Assembly: GCA_025350405.1 (NCBI GenBank)
Contig: JANXXX010000062.1
Location: 1-39,772 of the forward strand
Length of the DNA: 39,772 nucleotides
From: Gallionella sp.
Lineage (GTDB): Bacteria > Pseudomonadota > Gammaproteobacteria > Burkholderiales > Gallionellaceae
Reading direction: 5' to 3'
Made by a program: the position numbers and the translations under genes
Shown here: positions 31,885 through 39,772 of the stretch, piece by piece
How the letters are laid out: every line of letters begins with the position of its first letter
Numbering within the stretch: position 1 is the first letter of the stretch
The notes under the pieces: model-generated
What the model was told of the DNA's origin: nothing
What the model saw: the letters and a program-made list of their open reading frames with translations, nothing else
Database searches by the model: none

Positions 31885-32985
31885 TTATCTGGATTCGTGA
31901 CTGGCGTAGCCGACCACTTCCAAACCAAAACCGGCCATGCTTGGCATCTTGTGCGGTGTGGCCAGCAAGCGCATCTTGCCGACATTCAGATCGCGCAATA
32001 TCTGCGCGCCGGTACCGTAACTGCGCGGATCCCATTGTGCAGTCTGCTGGCTTGCCGCATCCAGTGCGGCACGCGCGCGCAAGTCCTGCGAGGATTCGCC
32101 GCGATGCAGCAACACCAGCACGCCCGTCGCTGACTGGCTGATTTTGCGCAGGGCCTCATGCACACTGGTGGAATGAGCGTGATCGGTCTGCTCCAGAAAA
32201 TCCAGCACCGAGAGCGGCTCATGTACGCGCACCAGGGTTTCGGCAGCATGGCGTATCTCGCCTTTCACCAGAGCTAGATGGGTGCGCTGCGTGGTCTTGT
32301 CCACGTAGGTCACCAGATCGAATTCGCCATAAGCGGTCTGTACCTTGCGCTTCGCTACGCGCTCGACCAGCCTTTCGTGCTGGCTGCGGTGTTCGATAAG
32401 ATCGGCGATCGTGCCGATCTTGAGTCCATGCTGTTTGGCATACACGATCAGATCGGGCAGGCGCGCCATCTCGCCGTCCTCCTTGAGGATTTCGCAGATC
32501 ACCGAGGCCGGGGTCAGCCCCGCCAACTGTGCCAGATCGCAACCCGCCTCGGTGTGGCCTGCGCGCACCAGCACGCCGCCGTTCTGCGCGCGCAACGGGA
32601 AGATGTGGCCGGGCTGCACGATGTCGGACGGCTTGGCGTTTTTGTTGGCAGCGACCTGTATGGTGCGCGACCGGTCAGCCGCCGAGATGCCAGTGGTCAC
32701 CCCGCTCGCCGCCTCAATCGACAATGTAAAGTTCGTCGCCAGCGGCAAGCCGTTTTCGCGCACCATCAGCGGCAGGTCAATCTGCTTGCAATGCGCCTCG
32801 GTCAGCGTCAGGCAAATCAAACCGCGGCCATGCTTGGCCATGAAGTTGATCTTTTCCGGCGTGACGAATTCGGCGGCGAATACCAGATCGCCCTCGTTCT
32901 CGCGGTCTTCTTCATCGACCAGCACCACCATGCGTCCGGCGCGTATCTCTGCGATGATTTCCTGTACGGGTGCTATTCCGGTCAT
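31885..32985 (-). CDS. ribBA: Bifunctional-type RibBA with degenerate GTP cyclohydrolase II half
   Basis: A 366-residue protein. The N-terminal part (about 1-205) is 3,4-dihydroxy-2-butanone 4-phosphate synthase, with [17 protein letters not shown] (about 23-39), AADRSRTI and [13 protein letters not shown], and should be active. The C-terminal part (about 206-366) has the GTP cyclohydrolase II fold, but the zinc-binding cysteine cluster expected after VRVH is absent ([18 protein letters not shown]). That half probably has no cyclohydrolase activity, as known for many betaproteobacteria. A separate ribA or folE2-type enzyme should then exist elsewhere. It overlaps ribE by four bases (ATGA). 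Confidence 0.93.
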   Translation of the reverse strand: MTGIAPVQEIIAEIRAGRMVVLVDEEDRENEGDLVFAAEFVTPEKINFMAKHGRGLICLTLTEAHCKQIDLPLMVRENGLPLATNFTLSIEAASGVTTGISAADRSRTIQVAANKNAKPSDIVQPGHIFPLRAQNGGVLVRAGHTEAGCDLAQLAGLTPASVICEILKEDGEMARLPDLIVYAKQHGLKIGTIADLIEHRSQHERLVERVAKRKVQTAYGEFDLVTYVDKTTQRTHLALVKGEIRHAAETLVRVHEPLSVLDFLEQTDHAHSTSVHEALRKISQSATGVLVLLHRGESSQDLRARAALDAASQQTAQWDPRSYGTGAQILRDLNVGKMRLLATPHKMPSMAGFGLEVVGYASHESR

Positions 32986-33575
32986 TGGGTTCCTTGCATC
33001 ATTCGTTCCACATAGCGCGCGATCAAATCCACTTCGAGATTGATGCGGCTGCCCGCGCGTAAATTTTTCAGGTTGGTCATCTGCAAGGTGTGCGGGATCA
33101 GGTTCACACTGAATTCGCTGCCACTTACTTGATTAACGGTCAGGCTGACGCCGTTGATCGTGATCGAACCTTTCACCGCGATGAACTTCGCCAACGCCTG
33201 CGGTGCGCGCACCACCAGCTTCCAGCTTTCGCCCAGATCGGTGAATGCGACAACCTCACCCACGCCGTCCACATGACCGCTGACCAGATGTCCGCCCAGC
33301 CGGTCGGCCAAGCGCAGCGCCTTTTCCAGATTCACCGGCGCATTGGTCGCATCCAGACCCACGGTGCAGTTCAGCGTTTCGCGTGACACATCGACGGAGA
33401 AACTTTTACCCTCGATCTGCACCGCAGTCAGGCACACGCCATTCACCGCGATGCTGTCGCCGAGCTGCACGTCGCTCAAATCCAGCGCGCTGGTCGCGAT
33501 CGCCAGCCGCAACCCGCCGTCGCGGTCGTTCGCTTCAATAATGCGCCCGACATCTGCAATGATTCCGCTAAACAT
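32982..33575 (-). CDS. ribE: Riboflavin synthase (alpha chain)
   Basis: A 197-residue enzyme that converts two molecules of dimethylribityllumazine into riboflavin and the pyrimidine precursor. It has two tandem lumazine-binding barrels: MFSGIIADVG with DSIAVNGVCLTA (about 1-90) and the second repeat with GSITINGVSLTV (about 91-190). Length is normal. It overlaps ribD by eight bases and ribBA by four, so the three genes are translationally coupled. Named ribE here; called ribC in some nomenclatures. Confidence 0.95.
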   Translation of the reverse strand: MFSGIIADVGRIIEANDRDGGLRLAIATSALDLSDVQLGDSIAVNGVCLTAVQIEGKSFSVDVSRETLNCTVGLDATNAPVNLEKALRLADRLGGHLVSGHVDGVGEVVAFTDLGESWKLVVRAPQALAKFIAVKGSITINGVSLTVNQVSGSEFSVNLIPHTLQMTNLKNLRAGSRINLEVDLIARYVERMMQGTQ

Positions 33576-34659
33576 TTTCCATCTTCACCGTGATGCGCAG
33601 ATCATTTCCGACCTGCCGCACATCTTGCCACTTGAGATTGATACGCTGATCCAGGCTCGTCAGCTCGCCCAGTTGCGCCATGCCGCGCGCCATATCGCCC
33701 AGCAGCTGCGGCGCGACATACAGCAGCAATTCATCCACCAGCCTGGCACGCAGCAATGCGCCGTTGAGGATGCTGCCCGCTTCAACCAATACTTCGTTGC
33801 AACCACGCCGCGCCAGATCGTGCAGCATCGCGTGCAAATCCACTTGCCCGTTGCCATCCTGCAGCACACTTACAGTTACACCTGCATTTTCCAGTGCAGC
33901 AATTTTTTGCTGATCGCGCGCTGCCGTATAAATCAGCACATTCTTGCCCGGCAATACCCGCGCCGTTAGCGGCATGCGCAGCTTGCTATCCAGCACCACA
34001 CGCAGAGGCTGTCTCCCGGTTTCGATATCGCGCACATTCAACCGTGCGTCGTCCGCCAGCACGGTACCGATGCCGGTCAGCACCGCACAGGAACGCGCGC
34101 GCCAATGTTGCACATCCAACCGTGCCGCTTCGCCGGTGATCCATATGCTTTTGCCATTGCTCAGTGCGGTGCGCCCATCCAGGCTCATCGCGATCTTGCC
34201 GCGCAGCCAGGGGGTGCCGCGCGTCATGCGCGCAAAAAATCCGATGTTCAGTTCGCGCGCCGCCGCTTCCATCAATCCACATTCAACATCAATACCCGCA
34301 GCGCGCAATTTCGCGATGCCCTGTCCGGCAACTTGCAGATTCGGGTCTTGCACCGCAGTTACCACCCGCGCGACTCCGGCAGCGATCAGCGCATCCGCGC
34401 ACGGCGGTGTTTTGCCGTGATGACTGCAGGGCTCCAGCGTCACATAAGCGGTTGCGCCGCGCGCCTTGTCTCCGGCATCGCGCAAAGCGAGAACCTCAGC
34501 ATGCGGCTCACCGGCACGTTGATGCCAGCCTTCGCCAACCACGACGCCATCGTGCACCAGCACACAACCGACGCGCGGGTTTGGGCTGGTGGTGTACAAG
34601 CCGCGCTCCGCCAAGTGTAGTGCCTGGGCCATCCACACGCTGTCTTGAGGCGAGTACAT
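33568..34659 (-). CDS. ribD: Bifunctional riboflavin deaminase/reductase RibD
   Basis: A 363-residue enzyme for the second and third steps of riboflavin synthesis. An N-terminal zinc-dependent deaminase (about 5-145) has HAEVLAL and PCSHHGKTPPC zinc ligands and active-site Glu. The C-terminal NADPH-dependent reductase (about 150-363) has RGKIAMSLDGRTAL and LVEAGSILNGALL. The start ATG at 34659 is one base after the nrdR stop (TGACATG); the frame upstream overlaps nrdR. No FMN riboswitch is seen before it, since nrdR directly abuts. Confidence 0.95.
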   Translation of the reverse strand: MYSPQDSVWMAQALHLAERGLYTTSPNPRVGCVLVHDGVVVGEGWHQRAGEPHAEVLALRDAGDKARGATAYVTLEPCSHHGKTPPCADALIAAGVARVVTAVQDPNLQVAGQGIAKLRAAGIDVECGLMEAAARELNIGFFARMTRGTPWLRGKIAMSLDGRTALSNGKSIWITGEAARLDVQHWRARSCAVLTGIGTVLADDARLNVRDIETGRQPLRVVLDSKLRMPLTARVLPGKNVLIYTAARDQQKIAALENAGVTVSVLQDGNGQVDLHAMLHDLARRGCNEVLVEAGSILNGALLRARLVDELLLYVAPQLLGDMARGMAQLGELTSLDQRINLKWQDVRQVGNDLRITVKMENV

Positions 34660-34660
34660 G

Positions 34661-35155
34661 TCAGGCCTTTTTTTTGCCGCTGCGATCGATGACCCTGCGC
34701 GGAGGAGCCTTGCGCACCGCTTCGACTGCCTCGGTGAAATCGCCCACGTCCTGAAAACTTTTATACACCGAAGCAAAACGGATATAGGCGACCTTGTCGA
34801 GCCTGAGCAATTCTTTCATCACCATCTCGCCGACCTGGCGCGAGCCGATTTCGCGCTCGCCCAAGGCATGAAGTTTCTGCGTGACATTGTCTATCGCCGC
34901 TTCCACCAGCTCTGCCGGAACCGGACGTTTGTGCAATGCGCGCTTGAAGCTGGTGCGCAACTTTTCCTCGTCGAATTCGCTGCGCACCCCGTTTTGCTTG
35001 ACCACCTGTGGCATGCGTAACTCAACCATTTCGTAAGTGGTGAAACGTTTGTCGCAGGCCAGGCAGCGACGGCGGCGGCGTATATTGTCGCCATCCTCGC
35101 TTTCGCGAGTGTCAACCACCTGGGTTTTTTCGCCTTTGCAGAATGGACATTTCAT
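34661..35155 (-). CDS. nrdR: Transcriptional repressor NrdR
   Basis: A 164-residue zinc-finger/ATP-cone regulator that represses ribonucleotide reductase genes in response to dATP/ATP. The N-terminal zinc ribbon is CPFCKG with CLACDKRF (about 3-39), followed by the ATP-cone (about 48-140, with [19 protein letters not shown]). The tail is basic. It starts 78 bp after glyA and precedes ribD; the glyA-nrdR-ribD order is common in betaproteobacteria. The intervening 78 bp contain imperfect inverted GTTGGAAG/CTTCC segments. Confidence 0.96.
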   Translation of the reverse strand: MKCPFCKGEKTQVVDTRESEDGDNIRRRRRCLACDKRFTTYEMVELRMPQVVKQNGVRSEFDEEKLRTSFKRALHKRPVPAELVEAAIDNVTQKLHALGEREIGSRQVGEMVMKELLRLDKVAYIRFASVYKSFQDVGDFTEAVEAVRKAPPRRVIDRSGKKKA

Positions 35156-35233
35156 AATTGAGCTGTTAGTTGGAAGACGTGAGTTGGCAGTTAATACAAA
35201 ACCAACTTCCGGCTTGCGTCTAATAACTTACGT

Positions 35234-36481
<1,248 letters not shown>

Positions 36482-36938
36482 GACGGCAATTCCTAAAATA
36501 ATCAATGCGGGAAATTCACGAATTCTACCATGTTGCCCAACATGCAGGGTTCGGCAAAAACGCGGATACTGCCGCATTGCCTAGGCGCGAGCCGTGTGGC
36601 AGGAATGCTTCCTCGATATTTACCGCAAAGGTGATTCCGCGGTTATTCAATTTAGCCATGACCTACCCGGAAGCCTGTTGTGTTAGCGACGCTCAGGCAT
36701 AGCGCCTAATCCGCTCGAAGCTATGGCTGGAACTAGCAGCGACAAGATTGAGTTTTAGCCGCGCTAAAATTCTTTAGGCCGTGTAAACTGAGAAGAGAGC
36801 CATTGATTGAGGAACTCAGTCGTTGCAGCTTGGTTCTCCACCCACGGCTACTGCACTGAGAGCCTGTGCCATTGAGAGTTTAAGCGCACTAACATTTCAC
36901 AAATGCTGAGTTTTTTCGGGTAATTTTTAGGGTGTTTG
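36482..36938. other. 457-bp divergent intergenic region (glyA / cheR)
   Basis: No gene supported; a 65-codon frame at 36505-36702 is opposite the glyA leader and featureless. It contains a perfect palindrome TTTTAGC-CGC-GCTAAAA (36753-36769) followed by TTCTTTAGG, and should hold the glyA and cheR promoters, which I could not pinpoint. Confidence 0.5.
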
Positions 36939-37856
36939 ATGATCACGGACAATAAATTCGGTGTCGGACGAGATCGAGAATTTGTATTCACTGAGCAAGA
37001 TTTCGAGCGGGTGTGCCGGCTGATTTATGAACATGCCGGTATTTCGCTTAAGCGCTCCAAGCAAGATATGGTGTATAGCCGCTTGGCGCGCCGTTTGCGG
37101 GCGAATGGAATCGATAATTTCCGGGATTATCTGGCGTTGCTGGAAAGTGGTAATGAGGATGAATGGGAGGCCTTCGTTAACTCGCTCACCACCAACCTGA
37201 CTTCGTTCTTTCGGGAGCCCCATCATTTTCCGATTCTGGCGGAACACATTGCCAAACAAAAAGAAAATCATAACGTTGCCCTGTGGTGTTCGGCGGCCTC
37301 AACGGGTGAAGAGCCTTACTCGATGGCGATGACGATAGTGGACATGTTTGGCAGTTTTACGCCACCCGTTTCCATTGTCGCCACCGATGTGGATACCAAT
37401 GTACTCGCCAAAGCAGAGGCGGGTGTTTATCCGATAGAGAGCATAGAAAAACTTTCCGATGGCGTTGTGAAGCGATTCTTTCTCAAGGGGACGGGGGTGA
37501 AATCAGGTTTTGTGCGGGTGAGACCGGAATTGCGCGCGATGATTTCTTTCCGGCAATTAAACTTGCTCAGTGAAAACTGGCAGATACGCAGTCCGCTGGA
37601 TGCGATTTTTTGTCGCAATGTGATGATCTACTTCGATAAGGAAACGCAACTTAAAATCTTGCAGAAATTCGAGCCGTTATTGCAGCCGGATGGACTGCTT
37701 TTTGCCGGACATTCGGAAAGTTTCTATAATGCCTCACACTTGTTCAAGTTGCGCAGCAAAACGGTGTATGAACTGGTCAATCCCAAATCTTATGGACAGC
37801 GTCAAGCCCAATTTAATAATGCTATCAGTAAAACAGAAAGGGAGCGTTCGCCATGA
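36939..37856 (+). CDS. cheR: Chemotaxis protein methyltransferase CheR
   Basis: A 305-residue enzyme that methylates glutamates of chemoreceptors using S-adenosylmethionine, part of adaptation. The N-terminal helical domain (about 15-90, with LTTNLTSFFRE) is followed by the SAM-binding domain: WCSAASTGEEPYSMAM (about 109-124), ATDVDTNVL and FCRNVMIYFD (about 220-229). The C-terminus lacks a pentapeptide-binding extension that I can recognise. The ATG at 36939 is preferred over the adjacent TTG. Its stop overlaps the cheD start (ATGA), so cheR and cheD are coupled. Confidence 0.95.
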   Translation: MITDNKFGVGRDREFVFTEQDFERVCRLIYEHAGISLKRSKQDMVYSRLARRLRANGIDNFRDYLALLESGNEDEWEAFVNSLTTNLTSFFREPHHFPILAEHIAKQKENHNVALWCSAASTGEEPYSMAMTIVDMFGSFTPPVSIVATDVDTNVLAKAEAGVYPIESIEKLSDGVVKRFFLKGTGVKSGFVRVRPELRAMISFRQLNLLSENWQIRSPLDAIFCRNVMIYFDKETQLKILQKFEPLLQPDGLLFAGHSESFYNASHLFKLRSKTVYELVNPKSYGQRQAQFNNAISKTERERSP

Positions 37857-38467
37857 CTAAGCATGGGTACGAAGAGCACCTTTCGCCGCACTTGTATTTT
37901 GATCGTGAACATAAATCAGAAGCGGCCAAGATATTGCCCGGCGAGTATTACGCAACGGGGCGGAACATGGTTTTGGTCACCGTGCTGGGCTCTTGCGTTT
38001 GCGCCTGCATACGCGACCGGGTGAGCGGAATTGGCGGCATGAATCATTTCATGTTGCCCGAAAGCGGCCAGGATAGGGGTAACCCGCTGGGCGACTCGGC
38101 ACGCTATGGCATTTACGCCATGGAAATATTGATCAACCAATTGCTTAAGATGGGCGCGAAGCGCGGTAATTTTGAGGCAAAAGTTTTTGGCGGCGGCGCG
38201 GTGTTGCGAGGATTTACCGTTGCCAACGTTGGCGAGCGGAACGCGCAGTTTGTGTTGCAGTTTCTCAAGACCGAAGGAATAGCCGTCGCGGCGCAGGATC
38301 TGCTCGATATTTACCCGCGAAAAGTGTATTACTTCCCCAATAGCGGCTTGGTCAGGGTGAAGAGGTTGAGGCAGGTGCAAAACGATACGATAGTCAGTCG
38401 CGAAGCAGAATACAACACACGTTTGCGTAATGCCAAGCTGGAAGGGGATGTGGAGTTGTTTGGTTGA
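37853..38467 (+). CDS. cheD: Chemoreceptor glutamine deamidase CheD
   Basis: A 204-residue enzyme that deamidates glutamines in chemoreceptors and may modulate CheC-type phosphatases. The catalytic triad residues lie in VTVLGSCVCACIRD (Thr and Cys, about 43-56) and GGMNHFMLPE (His, about 62-71); the FGGGAVLRG block (about 117-125) is also typical. The C-terminal extension (about 165-204) is basic and not conserved. It lies between cheR and cheB, the usual order in betaproteobacteria. Confidence 0.95.
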   Translation: MTKHGYEEHLSPHLYFDREHKSEAAKILPGEYYATGRNMVLVTVLGSCVCACIRDRVSGIGGMNHFMLPESGQDRGNPLGDSARYGIYAMEILINQLLKMGAKRGNFEAKVFGGGAVLRGFTVANVGERNAQFVLQFLKTEGIAVAAQDLLDIYPRKVYYFPNSGLVRVKRLRQVQNDTIVSREAEYNTRLRNAKLEGDVELFG

Positions 38468-38525
38468 TGAAGCGTAAGGGGATGCGGTTGTGCGCAAGCA
38501 GATTGTCTAAATTAAATTAAAGAAC

Positions 38526-39599
38526 ATGAAAAGTCGAAAGATCAAAGTGCTGGTGATTGATGATTCCGCGTTGATTCGCGGAGTGCTGAAGGAAATTATC
38601 GATCGCGAAAAAGATATGGAGTGCGTGGGTGCGGCGCCTGATCCGCTGGTGGCACGCGAGATGATCAAGGCGCTCAATCCGGATGTGTTGACGCTGGATG
38701 TGGAAATGCCCAGGATGGACGGACTGGATTTTTTGGAGCGTTTGATGCGCTTGCGCCCGATGCCGGTGCTGATGGTTTCCACGCTGACGGAACGCGGTTC
38801 CGATATTACTTTCCGCGCGCTGGAATTGGGCGCGGTGGATTTTATTGCCAAGCCGAAATTGGATATTGCGCGGGGTATGGAGGAGTATGCCATTGAGATC
38901 ACCGACAAGATCCGTGCAACCGCACAGGCGCGTGTGCGTAAATCAGTCGCTGGACTGCCGCTACATGAAAAATTTTCTGCGGATGCAATTCTGCCTAGTG
39001 TCGCGGGACGATTTTCTTCCACCGAGAAATTGATAGTCATGGGTGCTTCAACCGGGGGAACCGAGGCGATCAAGGAAATCCTGATGAAACTGCCTGCGGA
39101 TGCGCCGGGTGTTCTGGTGACCCAGCACATGCCGGAGCATTTCACCAAGTCGTTTGCAGACCGGCTGGACAGCCTGTGCAAGATTTCGGTGAAGGAAGCG
39201 GAACATAACGAACGGATTCTGCCGGGCTATGCCTATATTGCGCCGGGGGATTCACACTTGCTGATCAAACGTAGTGGCGCGCGTTATATCGCTGAGCTGA
39301 ATCAGGGGGAGTTGGTGAATCGCCATCGTCCGTCGGTTGACGTGCTATTTCGTTCGGCAGCCAATGTTGCCGGAGCCAACTCACTGGGAATCATTCTCAC
39401 CGGCATGGGGAAAGACGGTGTGCAAGGCATGCTGGAAATGAAGCGGGCCGGTTCCCACACTATTGCACAGGATGAAGCGAGCTGTGTGGTTTTTGGCATG
39501 CCCAAAGAGGCGATTGCGGCGGGGGCCGCTTGTGAGGTGCTGCCGTTACAGAATATTGCGCGCCGTACTCTGGAATACCTTGCATTGCAAAGCGCCTAG
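38526..39599 (+). CDS. cheB: Chemotaxis response regulator methylesterase CheB
   Basis: A 357-residue protein. An N-terminal receiver domain (1-125) has the phosphorylation site Asp58 ([12 protein letters not shown]). A linker of about 40 residues precedes the C-terminal methylesterase (about 165-355), with the catalytic Ser in [11 protein letters not shown], His in TQHMPEHFT and Asp in [11 protein letters not shown]. It removes methyl groups from receptors and is activated by CheA. The ATG at 38526 starts 58 bp after cheD. Length and motifs are normal. Confidence 0.96.
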   Translation: MKSRKIKVLVIDDSALIRGVLKEIIDREKDMECVGAAPDPLVAREMIKALNPDVLTLDVEMPRMDGLDFLERLMRLRPMPVLMVSTLTERGSDITFRALELGAVDFIAKPKLDIARGMEEYAIEITDKIRATAQARVRKSVAGLPLHEKFSADAILPSVAGRFSSTEKLIVMGASTGGTEAIKEILMKLPADAPGVLVTQHMPEHFTKSFADRLDSLCKISVKEAEHNERILPGYAYIAPGDSHLLIKRSGARYIAELNQGELVNRHRPSVDVLFRSAANVAGANSLGIILTGMGKDGVQGMLEMKRAGSHTIAQDEASCVVFGMPKEAIAAGAACEVLPLQNIARRTLEYLALQSA

Positions 39600-39675
39600 C
39601 TTAAGCGGATTGTGGTAAGGCTAAAATTTTGGGTAATTAGGGCGTTTCGTAACCAGTGTATCCTTGGAGATACTT

Positions 39676-39772
39676 ATGGTTACAAGCGTTCATACAGTAT
39701 TTGGTTGTGCGACCAACTTTTTGAATGGTCGAAAGTGCATTTTTTGTGGCTCTTTTAAGACCGTAAAGACAG
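39676..39772 (+). CDS. Partial unidentified small protein, continues past window
   Basis: An ATG at 39676 is preceded by GGAG six bases upstream and opens a frame that runs off the window edge. The first 32 residues include a Cys pair CIFC (about 21-24), suggesting a small zinc site. It lies 76 bp after cheB on the same strand. Too short to identify; the reading frame could also be accidental. Confidence 0.4.
   Translation, partial: MVTSVHTVFGCATNFLNGRKCIFCGSFKTVKT

Noticed and set aside
32278-33015. Frames antisense to ribBA
   Set aside because: Shadows of the DHBP synthase gene; two competing frames with no family character.
34660-35233. FMN riboswitch ahead of ribD
   Set aside because: nrdR ends one base before ribD and the 78-bp glyA-nrdR spacer is too short and lacks the conserved RFN blocks.

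Overview
The window joins two kinds of DNA. Positions 1 to about 9060 look like the right-hand part of an integrated mobile element: a conjugative coupling protein cut by the window edge, an integron-type gene-cassette remnant, plasmid-style small genes, and an AT-richer block with a ubiquitin-like system. From miaB (about 9071) to the end the DNA is ordinary, GC-richer chromosome of a Gram-negative bacterium. Lnt, LpxH, outer-membrane and lipoprotein genes, the nrdR-ribD-ribE-ribBA-ribH-nusB-thiL-pgpA order, a degenerate RibA half in RibBA, and GlnRS suggest a betaproteobacterium, perhaps a relative of Gallionellaceae/Nitrosomonadales. That placement is an impression from protein sequence and gene order, not a computed result.

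Mobile part: a TraD/VirD4-like ATPase (12-1583); a gamma-glutamylcyclotransferase-fold gene and a hypothetical gene, both on the minus strand, separated by an attC-like site (2245-2342) whose ends obey gene-cassette rules; about 800 bp of non-coding or decayed DNA with a 37-bp direct repeat; two plasmid-type small genes (3530-4042, 4146-4358). Then comes the most interesting block. A papain-fold cysteine-protease-like protein (4578-6029) and a 59-residue protein (6085-6264) are followed by a divergently transcribed XRE-type regulator (6296-6682) and an operon of three genes: a single-domain ubiquitin-like protein (6795-7085), an E2-like protein without any cysteine (7098-7484), and a JAB-protease/E1 fusion (7481-8869). 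Repeated GTTGGTATAT boxes at 9020-9041, just before miaB, resemble recombinase arm sites and probably mark the end of the element.

Chromosomal part, plus strand: miaB-ybeY-corC (RNA modification, RNA maturation, CBS protein), then a cNMP-binding/EAL phosphodiesterase. Minus strand: a 23S-type pseudouridine synthase, a TIG-domain lipoprotein and an outer-membrane barrel. Plus: lnt, a ccmI-like cytochrome c biogenesis gene, and an NtrB/NtrC-type two-component pair. Minus: glnS. Plus: an envelope operon (secreted TPR protein, L,D-transpeptidase, exported cyclophilin), then lpxH, whose start codon touches the cyclophilin terminator.

A long minus-strand cluster runs from glyA (36481) through nrdR, ribD, ribE, ribBA, ribH, nusB, thiL and pgpA to a thermonuclease-like gene (28732). 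It covers one-carbon metabolism, ribonucleotide reductase control, riboflavin synthesis, transcription antitermination, thiamine and phospholipid synthesis. The window closes with the chemotaxis adaptation genes cheR-cheD-cheB and the start of an unidentified CxxC protein.
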